From the NCBI GenBank assembly GCA_024234895.1, contig JACKNJ010000008.1, positions 62,001 to 126,000 on the forward strand: a stretch of DNA of 64,000 nt. Direction: 5' to 3'. Position 1 is the first letter of the stretch. Every line of letters starts with the position of its first letter. This stretch comes from Gammaproteobacteria bacterium (GTDB lineage: Bacteria; Pseudomonadota; Gammaproteobacteria; JACKNK01). The notes beneath the pieces were generated by a model, which saw only the letters and a list, made by a program, of their open reading frames with translations, had not been told where the DNA came from and did not search any database. Position numbers and translations under genes: made by a program. Shown one piece after another: positions 42,817-52,057 of this stretch.

Positions 42817-42849
42817 GGTGCGGTTTCCCGACCGCCGCCATTGATTCCG

Positions 42850-43605
42850 ATGGGTTTCGCCGACCAGCTCCTGCTGTTCGTGATCTCGCTGATCGCGAAC
42901 GTGTTCTCGGCGTTCTCGGGCGGCGGCGCCGGCCTGATCCAGCTGCCGGCGCTGATCTTTCTCGGCCTGCCCTTCGGGGTGGCGCTGGCCACGCACAAGG
43001 TCGCCAGCGTGGCGCTCGGGGTCGGCGCGACCCTGCGGCATCTGCGCGAGGATGCGCTCGAACGCCGCTTCATGCTGTTCATCCTCGCCACCGGCGTGCC
43101 CGGCGTGGTGCTCGGTGCCAGCATCATCCTGTCGGTGCCCGATCGCGACGCGGAAATCGCGCTCGGTCTGCTGACCATCGGGCTCGGCGTCTATTCCCTG
43201 TTCAAACCGCGGCTCGGGCAGGAATTCAACCCGCGTCATCGCGATCCGGCGGGTTATCTGCTGGGCGGTCTGGGCCTGTTCGTGATCGGCGCGATCAACG
43301 GCTCGCTGACTTCGGGAACCGGCCTGTTCGTGACCCTGTGGCTGATCGGCTGGTTCGGGCTCGATTACCGCCGCGCGGTGACCTACGTACTGATCCTGGT
43401 CGGCATGTTCTGGAACGGGGCCGGCGCGCTGACGCTCGGCCTGCTCGGCGAGATTCACTGGGCCTGGTTGCCGGCCCTGCTGGCCGGGTCGCTGCTGGGC
43501 GGTTACCTGGGGGCGCACCTGGCCATCAAGAAAGGCAACCGCTGGATCAAGCGCGGTTTCGAGGTCGTCACGCTGGCGATCGGGATCAAGCTGATCCTCG
43601 GCTGA
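42850..43605 (+). CDS. TSUP family (TauE/SafE) membrane permease
   Basis: 251 residues, about eight membrane spans in two halves. The first half has the family signature FSAFSGGGAGLIQLPALIFLG followed by ATHKVASVALGVGATLRHL; the second has GAINGSLTSGTGLFVTLWLI. Members export or import small sulfur or organic anions; the substrate here is unknown. The ATG at 42850 fits the family start; the frame is open far upstream inside argB without meaning. Confidence 0.88.
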   Translation: MGFADQLLLFVISLIANVFSAFSGGGAGLIQLPALIFLGLPFGVALATHKVASVALGVGATLRHLREDALERRFMLFILATGVPGVVLGASIILSVPDRDAEIALGLLTIGLGVYSLFKPRLGQEFNPRHRDPAGYLLGGLGLFVIGAINGSLTSGTGLFVTLWLIGWFGLDYRRAVTYVLILVGMFWNGAGALTLGLLGEIHWAWLPALLAGSLLGGYLGAHLAIKKGNRWIKRGFEVVTLAIGIKLILG

Positions 43606-43615
43606 GAACGTCCGC

Positions 43616-44089
43616 TCAGTGGCGATGCGCGCTCGGCGGCGGCGTGTCCATCGGCGCGTCCTCGATACCGATGCCGCGACGCACGCGTTTCCCCAGCAGC
43701 ACGCAGGCCTTCTCGAAAGCCTTGGCGGATTCGTCGCCGCACCAGTCCCAATCCGCGTAGCTGCCCTCCAGGGCGAGCTGCCAGTGTCCGACGACATAGG
43801 TGTTGCCGAGCTTCAGTTCGACGCTCCAGTCGTGCCAGTTCTGACCATCGTCGGTCTCGAATTCCTGCTCGACCAGCCGGCAGACGTTGCCGCTGGCGTC
43901 CTCGGTGGTCAGCTCGAACACCACCAGCGAGGGGTCGATGCACGACTCCCAGCCGGTGTGCACCTGGCGGGCGTTCGCGAACAGCGCGTGGATGATGCCG
44001 TTCGCGGTCAGGCTCAGATTGATCGGCAGATCCCAGTCGGGCTCGAACTCGTCGCCCTGAAACTCGTTGCCAAAGCTCTCATCAGTCAC
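43616..44089 (-). CDS. Acidic soluble protein of unknown function
   Basis: 157 residues beginning with GTG at 44089, which has GGAG seven bases upstream; the frame continues to 44197 but overlaps the lipoprotein gene. It contains many Trp, Asp and Glu residues (YADWDWCGDESAKAFEKAC, EFETDDGQNWHDWSVEL). No signal peptide or membrane segment. I do not recognise the family. It follows the lipoprotein gene after four bases and is probably its operon partner. Confidence 0.68.
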   Translation of the reverse strand: MTDESFGNEFQGDEFEPDWDLPINLSLTANGIIHALFANARQVHTGWESCIDPSLVVFELTTEDASGNVCRLVEQEFETDDGQNWHDWSVELKLGNTYVVGHWQLALEGSYADWDWCGDESAKAFEKACVLLGKRVRRGIGIEDAPMDTPPPSAHRH

Positions 44090-44093
44090 GCTG

Positions 44094-44393
44094 TCACTCC
44101 TTCTTCGCGGTCGCCTCGTGGATCGCCTCGCGCGCCTGATCGAGCAGTTCCGCGCCCTTTTCGGTGGCGCCGTCAGCCAGATCGGCCGCGCCCTCACGCA
44201 CCTTGCGCATCGCCTCCTTCACGGCCGGCGGCGTCTCCTTGGGGATGTCGGCGGTAAAGATGTTCTGGTCCGGCTCGGGGAACGCAGCCTCGGCCTGCGC
44301 GCGGCTCTCGGGGGTCGGTTCGCTGCACCCGGAAATCAGGAATGCTGCGGTCAGCAGGGCAATGGCGGGGCGACGGCGGGTGATCTGGAACAT
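44094..44393 (-). CDS. Small lipoprotein of unknown function
   Basis: 99 residues. A signal peptide (ALLTAAFLISGC) ends in a good lipobox, so the mature protein should be lipidated at Cys23. The mature part is charged and helical (AVKEAMRKVREGAADLADGA). A downstream acidic protein gene begins four bases after its stop. Function unknown. Confidence 0.8.
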   Translation of the reverse strand: MFQITRRRPAIALLTAAFLISGCSEPTPESRAQAEAAFPEPDQNIFTADIPKETPPAVKEAMRKVREGAADLADGATEKGAELLDQAREAIHEATAKKE

Positions 44394-44608
44394 GGCTGTA
44401 CTCCTGAAGAGGATGTGGCAGTTCTAAAACGTTTGCGGCGCGGGCGCACGCGCTTTTTTTCCACCGGAGATAAACCCGTGATGGATCAACGGTTTGATTG
44501 ACAGTCCCGCAGGGCGATCCAGACTGATGATTACCTGGCCCCTGCGCGTTCGCGCACCGAGCGAGGCTCCACCAGCGATGGCAATCACCCGATCCAAGGA
44601 GCACCGCC

Positions 44609-45118
44609 ATGAGACGCCTGTATTTCCTGATCCCCACGCCGTACAGCGCGCACGAGATCGTCAATGAACTCCTGCTCGCGCGCGTTCATTCCGAAGACAT
44701 CCACATCGTTGCCCGCGAAGGCACCGAACTCGGCGATCTGCCGGAGGCATCCATCACCCAGTCCTCCGACCTGTTGCCCGCGCTGGAACGCGGTCTCGCC
44801 GTCGGCGGCGCCACCGGCGTGCTCGCCGGTCTGGTCGCGGTGACCTTCCCGCCGGCGGGCCTCGTGCTCGGCGGCGGCGCGGTGCTCGGCATCGCCCTGG
44901 CCGGTGCCGGTGTCGGCGCGTGGGTCTCGGGCATGATCGGCATCAACGTCGAGAACAGTCAGATCCACGCCTTCGAGAAGGCGATCGCCGCCGGCGAACT
45001 GCTGATGATGATCGACGTGCCCAAGAGCCGGGTGACCGAGATAACCGCGCTGGTGCACCAGCATCATCCGGAAGCAGAGGTCGAGGGCACGGAGCCGACC
45101 ATTCCCGCCTTTCCCTAA
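44609..45118 (+). CDS. DUF1269-like small membrane protein
   Basis: 169 residues. The N-terminal part (MRRLYFLIPTPYSAHEIVNE ... DIHIVAREG) resembles DUF1269 proteins. A glycine-rich hydrophobic hairpin at about residues 68-112 (GGATGVLAGLVAVTFPPAG, GAVLGIALAGAGVGAWVSG) looks like a glycine-zipper membrane segment. The C-terminus is soluble. The ATG follows AAGGAG. Function unknown; it is not obviously part of an operon. Confidence 0.78.
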   Translation: MRRLYFLIPTPYSAHEIVNELLLARVHSEDIHIVAREGTELGDLPEASITQSSDLLPALERGLAVGGATGVLAGLVAVTFPPAGLVLGGGAVLGIALAGAGVGAWVSGMIGINVENSQIHAFEKAIAAGELLMMIDVPKSRVTEITALVHQHHPEAEVEGTEPTIPAFP

Positions 45119-45195
45119 GCGCCTGACCGGATCAGCGGGTCTGCGCAACGGAGGGAGACCTGCTGCAAGCGCGCTCCGCCAGGCTCTTGCGCCTG

Positions 45196-45320
45196 TCGGA
45201 GCGGCTTCCGCCGCGATCTCCACAACCGCTGGCTGAGCGGAGTCGAAGCCAGCCGATCGCGGCTGAAGCCGCTCCTACCTGTAGCACGGACGCCGAATCG
45301 CCTTTTGTAAACACCCTCTT
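45196..45320. repeat. Palindromic repeat copy E, interrupted by a second repeat
   Basis: The GTAGGAGCGG-type hairpin has one arm at about 45196 (TGTCGGAGCGGCTTCCGCCG) and the other at 45259-45279. Between them lies GCTGGCTGAGCGGAGTCGAA, one arm of the repeat seen at 22318-22380. To the right, the 60 bases up to 45317 equal the reverse complement of the left half of copy A with one visible difference. The TGTAAACACCCTC end abuts the stop codon of the DyP peroxidase gene. Confidence 0.85.
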
Positions 45321-46236
45321 ACAGCGCGTCGAGAAAACCCTGCGCCGGGACGAAATACAGGTTGCCGGTCTCGGCGTGGGTGTAGTCGAGCAGATGGTCG
45401 TAGGTGCCGTCCGCGTCGCCTTGATACATGCGCTCCAGCATGCGCCGGAAGATGAGCGTGTCCTTGCCGAAGGCGACGAAGACGAGTCCGGCGCGGGTGG
45501 TATCGCCGTAGGGCATGCTCTGGCGGAGGATCTCCAGTTCCTCGCCATCCTCCTCGATGACCACGCGCGAGATATGCGCGCTGGCCGGCTTGACCTCGTC
45601 GTCGAGTTCCTCGTCGTCGGGTTTGGTGCGACCGAAGACCTTCTCCTGATCGTGCACCGCCTGGCGGTTCCACTTGTCCATGTCGTGCACGAAGCGCATC
45701 ACGTGCATGTAGCTGCCGCCGGCGAACGCCGGGTCCTCGTCACCGACCAGGGCGACCGCGGCGCGTTCGTCGCCTTCCGGGTTCTCGGTGCCGTCGACGA
45801 AGCCGGTCATGTCGCGCATGTCGAGATAGCGGAAGCCGTCGATGTGTTCGACCACCTCTACCGCGTCACCGAGTTCGGCGAGCACCGCGCGGGTCAGCAT
45901 GAAGTTCAGATCAGGGCGGGCGGAGCGCACATAGAGCAGCACGTCGCCCGGCGTCGCCGGCGCATCGTGGCCGTGGCCGGACATGGCCGGGAAGGGCCCG
46001 AGGTGCATCGGGCGTCCGCCATGACCGAGACGCGCCCACATCCAGTCCGAAAAGCCGATCGCGGACAGCAGTTCCGCGCCCGGATCGATCGCCGCGATCT
46101 CGGTGGTGATCGCGGCCACGCGCGCGGCGACGGTGCGCAAGGCGGCCTCCGCAGCCTCGCCATCATTCAGCACCAGGGTCACAAAGCTCGCGTGGCGGCT
46201 GTTTTCGGGAAGAATCGCGCTCTGTGGAGTCGTCAT
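45319..46236 (-). CDS. DyP-type haem peroxidase
   Basis: 305 residues from the ATG at 46236 (MTTPQSA). The family motif GFVDGTENP (GxxDG) holds the distal aspartate near residue 150; a candidate proximal histidine lies in SAHISRVV and the conserved arginine in GLVFVAFGKD vicinity. It lacks a Tat signal, so it is probably cytosolic, of the YfeX/DyP-B class. No encapsulin gene is adjacent, and the C-terminus has no clear cargo-loading tail. Confidence 0.92.
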   Translation of the reverse strand: MTTPQSAILPENSRHASFVTLVLNDGEAAEAALRTVAARVAAITTEIAAIDPGAELLSAIGFSDWMWARLGHGGRPMHLGPFPAMSGHGHDAPATPGDVLLYVRSARPDLNFMLTRAVLAELGDAVEVVEHIDGFRYLDMRDMTGFVDGTENPEGDERAAVALVGDEDPAFAGGSYMHVMRFVHDMDKWNRQAVHDQEKVFGRTKPDDEELDDEVKPASAHISRVVIEEDGEELEILRQSMPYGDTTRAGLVFVAFGKDTLIFRRMLERMYQGDADGTYDHLLDYTHAETGNLYFVPAQGFLDAL

Positions 46237-46629
46237 GGAACTGTGGCCTCTTCGTTTTCGTGACAGCTTCCGGCGCACGACATGACCTTCGCGCACGCCC
46301 TGGACAACATGCATCCTGCCAGCTTAACCCCACGCCTGAAACCACGAGCGACGGTGCGATTTCCGCGCGTGCGACCACCACCACCCGCTGACGGCCCGCG
46401 CCGGGAATTCATACACCGTCGACGGTGATATCCGCATCGCGGGGAACGGCATGCTCGGGGTCTCGCGATGCCGGCGAGCGAACCCCCGTGGCTCCGAGCG
46501 GTCTGTCGAGAACGAGCGCGCCACACGAAGCCATCCGGACCGACCATACTGACGCGGCGCTCCAAGCTAATCCTCGACTCGTCGCGACCGATATAGACAA
46601 GACTCGCGCCTGCCGGAAACCCACTCCCG
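46237..46629. other. 393-base divergent intergenic region, no gene seen
   Basis: Lies between the DyP peroxidase (minus) and mrpA (plus) and should hold promoters for both. I see no convincing reading frame, repeat or known riboswitch. A weak TATAGA at about 46592 could be a -10 element for mrpA, without a good -35. Confidence 0.4.
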
Positions 46630-49455
46630 ATGAATCTGCTCCTCACCATCATGACGCCGTTCGTCGGCGCCATCCTGGTCGCCCTGGCCGCCAGACGGGG
46701 CCGCGCCGCCGCCGCCTGGACGACCGGCGGCGTGGTCATTCTGGCAATGGCCTGGCTGGCGCCCCTGGCGTCCACGCCGTTCTGGGGCGACACCGTCATC
46801 GAACGCTGGACCTGGATGCCGGCCATCGGTATCGACCTGGTGTTCCGCCTCGACGGTCTCGGCCTGCTCTTCGCGGGCCTGATCCTCGGCATCGGCGCGC
46901 TGGTGGTGCTCTACGCGCACTACTACCTCTCGCCGCGCGATTCGCTCGGCAAGCTGTATGCCTACCTGCTGCTGTTCATGGGCTCGATGCTCGGCGTGGT
47001 TCTGACCGAGAACCTGATCGTGCTGCTCATGTTCTGGGAGCTGACCAGCCTGTCGTCCTTCCTGCTGATCAGCTACTGGCGGGAACGCGAGGAGGCACGA
47101 CGCGGCGCCCGCATGGCGCTGACCGTGACCGGCGCGGGCGGCCTCGCCATGCTCGCCGGCTTCCTGCTGCTGGGCGAGATCGTCGGCAGCTACGACCTCA
47201 CCGCGATCCTCGCCAGCGGCGACCTGATCCGTGCCCACGATCTCTATCTGCCGACGCTGGTGCTGATCCTGCTCGGCGCCTTCGCCAAATCGGCGCAGTT
47301 CCCCTTCCACTTCTGGCTGCCGCACGCGATGGCGGCGCCGACGCCTGTCTCCGCCTATCTGCATTCCGCCACCATGGTCAAAGCCGGCGTGTTCCTGATC
47401 GCACGCCTGTTCCCGGCCCTGTCCGGCACCCCTGAATGGACCTATCTGGTCGGCGGTGTCGGTCTCGCCACGCTGCTGGTCGGCGCCGTTTTCGCGCTGT
47501 TCAAGCACGATCTCAAGGGCCTGCTGGCCTATTCGACCATCAGTCACCTCGGCCTGATCGTCGCGCTGTTCGGCATCGGCACGCCGCTGGCCGCGGTCGC
47601 CGGCGTGTTCCACATCATCAATCACGCGACCTTCAAGGCCGGCCTGTTCATGTCCGCCGGCATCATCGACCACGAATGCGGCACCCGCGACATGCGGCGC
47701 ATCAACGGCCTCTGGAACTACATGCCCTACACCGCGACGCTGGCCATGGTCGCGGCCGCGGCGATGGCCGGGGTGCCGCTGCTGAACGGCTTCCTGTCCA
47801 AGGAGATGTTCTTCGCCGAGGCCGTCAGCGGCGAGGCGCTCGACCAGTTCGGCTGGGCCCTGCCGGTCGCGGTCACCATCGCCGGCGTGTTCGCGGTCGC
47901 CTATTCGCTGCGCTTCATCCACGATGTGTTCTTCAACGGCGAGCCGATCGACCTGCCGCGCACCCCGCACGAACCGCCGCGCTTCATGAAGGTGCCGGTG
48001 GAGATCCTGGTGCTGCTGGTGCTGATGGTCGGCATCTTCCCGGCCGCGACCGTCGAACCCATCCTCAGCATGGCCGCGCTCGGCGTGTTGCAAAACCCGC
48101 TGCCCGCGTTCGACCTCGCGATCTGGCACGGTTTCAGCCCGGCCCTGTTCATGAGCCTGATCGCGCTGGTCGGCGGCTCCCTCGTCTATTACGCGCGCCG
48201 TCCGCTGTACGCATTCCAGACCCGGCACGAGGGCATGCTCGACGCCCGGCGCACATTCAACGTGCTGCTCGACGGCCTGCTCGGCTTCGCGCGCGCCATC
48301 ACCGCCGCGCTCGATACCGGCTCGCTGCAACGTCAGTTGCTGTTCATGATCCTCGCCGTGCTGGTGCTCGGCGTAAGCGGCATGGCCGCATCGCCCAGCC
48401 CGCTGACCGGGGCGCGCGCGACCCTGCCGCTGGATGCGGTCAGCCTGATCGCCGGCGCGGTGCTGATCGTCAGCGCGCTGGTCACCACCTGGTGGCACCG
48501 CGACCGCCTCACCGCGCTGATCACCATCGGCGCGGTCGGTCTCGTGGTCGCGCTGACCTTCGTGAAATTCTCCGCGCCGGACCTCGCCCTCACCCAGCTG
48601 TCGGTCGAGATCGTCACCATCGTGCTGCTGATGCTGGCGCTCTACTTCCTGCCGCAACGGGGTGCGACGGACTCCGGCGACGCGCGCCACGTGCGCGACT
48701 TTCTGGTTGCCGGCCTCGCCGGCGCGGCCACCACCGCGCTGGCCTGGTCGGTATTGACCCGCGATTACCAGACCATCGCCGACTATTTCATCGCCAACAG
48801 CGTGCCCGGCGGCGGCGGCAGCAACGTGGTCAACGTGATCCTCGTCGACTTCCGCGGCTACGACACCTTCGGCGAGATCACCGTGCTGGCGCTGGCCGCG
48901 CTCGGCATCTACGGCCTGCTGCACAAGCTGCAACTGGAGGCCCCCAGTCACGACACCTACGGTCGCGCCTGGCATCCGGACCTGCACCCGCTGCTGCTCG
49001 CGACCTTCGCCCGTCTGCTGCTGCCGCTGGCGCTGGTGGTCTCGGTGTTCATCTTCCTGCGCGGTCACAACCTGCCCGGTGGCGGCTTCATCGCCGGCCT
49101 GATCACCGCCATCGCGCTGATCATGCAGTACCTCGCCAACGGCGTGGGCTGGACCCAGGAGCGCCTGCCCTCGAACACCCATCCGCTGATCGCCGCCGGT
49201 CTCGGCATCGCCCTGCTGACGGGTCTCGCCAGCTTCCTGTTCGGCCACCCGTTCCTGACCTCGACCTTCACGCACCTGCACTGGCCGATCGTCGGCGAGT
49301 TCGAGATCGCCTCGGCGATGGCCTTCGATCTCGGCGTCTATCTGGTCGTGGTCGGCGCGACCCTGCTGATCCTCATCCACCTCGGTCTGATGCATAACCT
49401 GACCCATCCGAATCCCGCAGCCACCCTGCAAGGCATGCTCAAGGAGAAGCGCTGA
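46630..49455 (+). CDS. mrpA: Mrp-type Na+/H+ antiporter subunit A with fused subunit B domain
   Basis: 941 residues, over twenty membrane spans. The NADH-quinone oxidoreductase-like core (Proton_antipo_M) holds the lysine/histidine path (AKSAQFPFHFWLPHAMAAPT, SATMVKAGVFLIARLFP, HIINHATFKAGLF). The C-terminal 140 residues (VSVFIFLRGHNLPGGGFIAG) are the MnhB-like domain that is a separate protein in seven-gene systems. It is therefore a group 2 six-gene operon, in which A and B are one polypeptide. The stop overlaps mrpC (TGATG). Confidence 0.95.
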   Translation: MNLLLTIMTPFVGAILVALAARRGRAAAAWTTGGVVILAMAWLAPLASTPFWGDTVIERWTWMPAIGIDLVFRLDGLGLLFAGLILGIGALVVLYAHYYLSPRDSLGKLYAYLLLFMGSMLGVVLTENLIVLLMFWELTSLSSFLLISYWREREEARRGARMALTVTGAGGLAMLAGFLLLGEIVGSYDLTAILASGDLIRAHDLYLPTLVLILLGAFAKSAQFPFHFWLPHAMAAPTPVSAYLHSATMVKAGVFLIARLFPALSGTPEWTYLVGGVGLATLLVGAVFALFKHDLKGLLAYSTISHLGLIVALFGIGTPLAAVAGVFHIINHATFKAGLFMSAGIIDHECGTRDMRRINGLWNYMPYTATLAMVAAAAMAGVPLLNGFLSKEMFFAEAVSGEALDQFGWALPVAVTIAGVFAVAYSLRFIHDVFFNGEPIDLPRTPHEPPRFMKVPVEILVLLVLMVGIFPAATVEPILSMAALGVLQNPLPAFDLAIWHGFSPALFMSLIALVGGSLVYYARRPLYAFQTRHEGMLDARRTFNVLLDGLLGFARAITAALDTGSLQRQLLFMILAVLVLGVSGMAASPSPLTGARATLPLDAVSLIAGAVLIVSALVTTWWHRDRLTALITIGAVGLVVALTFVKFSAPDLALTQLSVEIVTIVLLMLALYFLPQRGATDSGDARHVRDFLVAGLAGAATTALAWSVLTRDYQTIADYFIANSVPGGGGSNVVNVILVDFRGYDTFGEITVLALAALGIYGLLHKLQLEAPSHDTYGRAWHPDLHPLLLATFARLLLPLALVVSVFIFLRGHNLPGGGFIAGLITAIALIMQYLANGVGWTQERLPSNTHPLIAAGLGIALLTGLASFLFGHPFLTSTFTHLHWPIVGEFEIASAMAFDLGVYLVVVGATLLILIHLGLMHNLTHPNPAATLQGMLKEKR

Positions 49456-49775
49456 TGGAAGCCATGATCTCCCTGATGATCGGCGTGCTCACCGCGACCG
49501 GCGTCTATCTGGTGCTGCGCGCCCGCACCTTCCCGGTCGTGCTCGGCCTGACCCTGCTGTCCTACGGCGTCAACCTGTTCCTGTTCGCCATGGGCCGCCT
49601 GCGGGTCGGCGCGCCGGCGGTGATCGGCAGCGGCGACAGCTACGCCGACCCGCTGCCGCAGGCGCTGGTGCTTACCGCCATCGTGATCGGCTTCGCGATG
49701 ACCGCGTTCACGATCATGCTGGCGCTGCGCGCCCGCGCCGAGCTCGGCAACGACCACGTCGACGGGCGGGGCTGA
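49455..49775 (+). CDS. mrpC: Mrp antiporter subunit C
   Basis: 106 residues, three membrane spans, homologous to NuoK. The middle contains FPVVLGLTLLSYGVNLFLFA, and the third span follows DPLPQALVLTAIVIGFAMTA. It overlaps mrpA by one base and ends one base before mrpD. Confidence 0.94.
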   Translation: MEAMISLMIGVLTATGVYLVLRARTFPVVLGLTLLSYGVNLFLFAMGRLRVGAPAVIGSGDSYADPLPQALVLTAIVIGFAMTAFTIMLALRARAELGNDHVDGRG

Positions 49776-49776
49776 C

Positions 49777-51306
49777 ATGAACGCGCTGCTCACCATGCAT
49801 CTGCCGGCCCTGCCGATCCTGCTGCCGTTCATCGCGGGGCTGTTGCTGCTCGCGCTGCCCAAGCTCGGCTTCCCGCAGCGACGCCTGTTCAGCGGGCTCG
49901 CGCTGCTGCTCCAGATCGGCGTCGCGCTGCTGCTGCTCAGCCGCGTTTCGGGCGGCGACATCTTCGTCTATCGCCTCGGCGACTGGGCCGCACCGTGGGG
50001 CATCGTGCTGGTCGCCGACCGGCTGTCCGCGTGGATGCTGCTGATCACCACCGTGCTGGCGCTGGCGGCGGCGTTCGCGACCGGCAACGGCGACGACCGG
50101 CGCGGGCCGCATTTCCACACCCTGTTCCAGATGCAGCTGTTCGGTCTCGCCGGTGCCTTCCTGACCGGCGACCTGTTCAACCTGTTCGTGTTCTTCGAGG
50201 TCCTGCTGCTCGCCTCCTACGGTCTGCAACTGCACGGCGGCGGTGGCGATCGCGTGCGCGGCGGCCTGCATTACGTGGTCCTCAACCTGATCGGTTCGAC
50301 CGTGTTCCTGTTCGCGGCCGGTCTGCTCTACGGCGCGCTCGGCACGCTCAACATGGCCGATCTGGCGCAACGCGCGGCGCAGGTGCCGGCCAGCGAGGTC
50401 GGCCTGGTCCGCACCGGCGGCCTGCTGCTGTTCGCGGTGTTCGCGCTGAAGGCCGCACTGCTGCCGCTGTATTTCTGGCTGCCCGCCGCCTACGCCAGCA
50501 CCAGCGCGCCGGTGGCGGCGCTGTTCGCGATCATGACCAAGGTCGGCGCCTACGCGATCCTGCGCCACCAGTCGCTGATGTTCGGCCCGGACGCCGGCCC
50601 GGTGGCCGATCTGTTCGCGCCCTGGCTGCTGCCGGCGGCCCTGCTGACCCTGCTGCTCGGCATGTTCGGCGCGCTCGCGGCGGACCGGTTGAAACGCATG
50701 GCCGCCTATCTGGTCGTCGCCTCGGTCGGCACCCTGCTGGTCGCCTTCTCGCTCGGCACCGCAGGGGTCGCCGCCGGGCTCTATTACCTGCCGCACAGCA
50801 CCTTCGCGGGCGCCGCGCTGTTCCTGCTCGCCGACGCCATCGCCCGTCGTCGCGAGGTCGTCGGCGAGAGTCTGCGCGAGGCGGACGGCGAGCTTCCGCA
50901 GGCGCCGCTGTGGGGCACCATGTTCTTCGTCAGCGCGGTGCTGATCGCGGGGCTGCCGCCGCTGTCCGGGTTCCTCGGCAAGGTGGTGATCCTACGGGCC
51001 GCCTATGGGCAGCCGGCAGCGGTCCTGATCTGGACGGCAATCCTGTTCACTGCCCTGCTCGGCATCATCGCGATGGCGCGCGCCGGCAGCCGCCTGTTCT
51101 TCAAGACCGACCGCGCCCAACCGTCCGCGCCCATCGGGGTTCGTCGCCATGACCTGCTCGCGATCGGCAGCCTGCTGGCGCTCGCGCTCGCCCTGACCAT
51201 CTGGGCGAATCCGGTGCTGGAGTTCACCCAGGCCACCGCGACGCAACTGGGCACCCCCGACATCTACATCCGTGCGGTGCTGGGCGCGGCGGAGTCCGGA
51301 TCATGA
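49777..51306 (+). CDS. mrpD: Mrp antiporter subunit D
   Basis: 509 residues, about fourteen spans, homologous to NuoM/NuoN. Proton-path residues occur in NLFVFFEVLLLASYGLQLHG (conserved Glu), FALKAALLPLYFWLPAAYAS (conserved Lys) and DRLKRMAAYLVVASVG. Together with MrpA it is the probable ion-translocating part. It overlaps mrpE as ATGA. Confidence 0.95.
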   Translation: MNALLTMHLPALPILLPFIAGLLLLALPKLGFPQRRLFSGLALLLQIGVALLLLSRVSGGDIFVYRLGDWAAPWGIVLVADRLSAWMLLITTVLALAAAFATGNGDDRRGPHFHTLFQMQLFGLAGAFLTGDLFNLFVFFEVLLLASYGLQLHGGGGDRVRGGLHYVVLNLIGSTVFLFAAGLLYGALGTLNMADLAQRAAQVPASEVGLVRTGGLLLFAVFALKAALLPLYFWLPAAYASTSAPVAALFAIMTKVGAYAILRHQSLMFGPDAGPVADLFAPWLLPAALLTLLLGMFGALAADRLKRMAAYLVVASVGTLLVAFSLGTAGVAAGLYYLPHSTFAGAALFLLADAIARRREVVGESLREADGELPQAPLWGTMFFVSAVLIAGLPPLSGFLGKVVILRAAYGQPAAVLIWTAILFTALLGIIAMARAGSRLFFKTDRAQPSAPIGVRRHDLLAIGSLLALALALTIWANPVLEFTQATATQLGTPDIYIRAVLGAAESGS

Positions 51307-51794
51307 AGCAGTTCCTGCCGCACCCGATCATCACCCCGGCCCTGACGCTGGTCTGGCTGCTGTTGAACAACAGTTTCGCGCCCGGCCACATCGTGCTCGG
51401 CCTGTTGCTGGGCTGGGCGATCCCGCGTCTGACCATCGATTTCTGGCCGGATACCGTGCGCATCCACAAACCCGCCGCCCTGCTGCGCCTGTTCGGGGTG
51501 TTCATGTGGGACATCCTGGTCGCGAACCTGAATGTCGCCCGCCTCGTGCTGGCCGGTCCGAAGCACATCCGGCCCGCCTTCGTCGCGGTGCCGCTGGACA
51601 TGGATCACGCCTTCGCCATCAGCCTGCTGGCCAACATCATCTCGCTGACCCCCGGCACGGTCTCCGCGCAGCTCTCCGAGGATCGCCGGAGTCTGTGGGT
51701 GCACGCGCTGGACACGGACAACCCGGACGCGCTGATCGCGGAAATCAAGACCCGCTACGAAGCACCGCTGAAGGAGGCTTTCACCCCATGTTGA
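51303..51794 (+). CDS. mrpE: Mrp antiporter subunit E
   Basis: 163 residues, two N-terminal membrane segments and a cytosolic domain. Family features are the N-terminal LVWLLLNNSFAPGHIVLGLL, NIISLTPGTVSAQLSEDRR, and the terminal EIKTRYEAPLKEAF. The start overlaps mrpD by four bases and the end overlaps mrpF by seven. Confidence 0.93.
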   Translation: MKQFLPHPIITPALTLVWLLLNNSFAPGHIVLGLLLGWAIPRLTIDFWPDTVRIHKPAALLRLFGVFMWDILVANLNVARLVLAGPKHIRPAFVAVPLDMDHAFAISLLANIISLTPGTVSAQLSEDRRSLWVHALDTDNPDALIAEIKTRYEAPLKEAFTPC

Positions 51795-52057
51795 GCATCG
51801 CCCTGCCGATCGCCTTCGGTCTGGTCGCCGCCGCCGCCGGCATGAGTCTGTGGCGGCTGATCTTCGGGCCGTCCGCGCCTGACCGCATCCTTGCCCTCGA
51901 CACGCTGTACATCAACACCATCGCGCTGCTGGTGCTGCTCGGCGTGCATCTGTCCAGCCCGCTCTATTTCGAGGCGGCGTTGCTGATCGCGCTGATGGGT
52001 TTCGTCGGCACCGTCGCGCTCGCCAAATACCTGCTGCGTGGAGACATCATCGAATGA
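51788..52057 (+). CDS. mrpF: Mrp antiporter subunit F
   Basis: 89 residues, three membrane spans. GPSAPDRILALDTLYINTIA is the family signature, with the conserved aspartate in the second segment. The ATG at 51788 is inside the end of mrpE; the stop overlaps mrpG as ATGA. Confidence 0.94.
   Translation: MLSIALPIAFGLVAAAAGMSLWRLIFGPSAPDRILALDTLYINTIALLVLLGVHLSSPLYFEAALLIALMGFVGTVALAKYLLRGDIIE

Noticed and set aside
46237..46629. Sodium or pH riboswitch upstream of mrpA
   Set aside because: No recognisable conserved riboswitch core could be read from the sequence; a covariance-model search would be needed.
46567..49431. 954-codon open frame on the minus strand opposite mrpA
   Set aside because: Low-complexity, Gln/Arg/Asp/Glu-rich translation produced by the complement of GC-rich membrane-protein codons; mrpA is clearly real.
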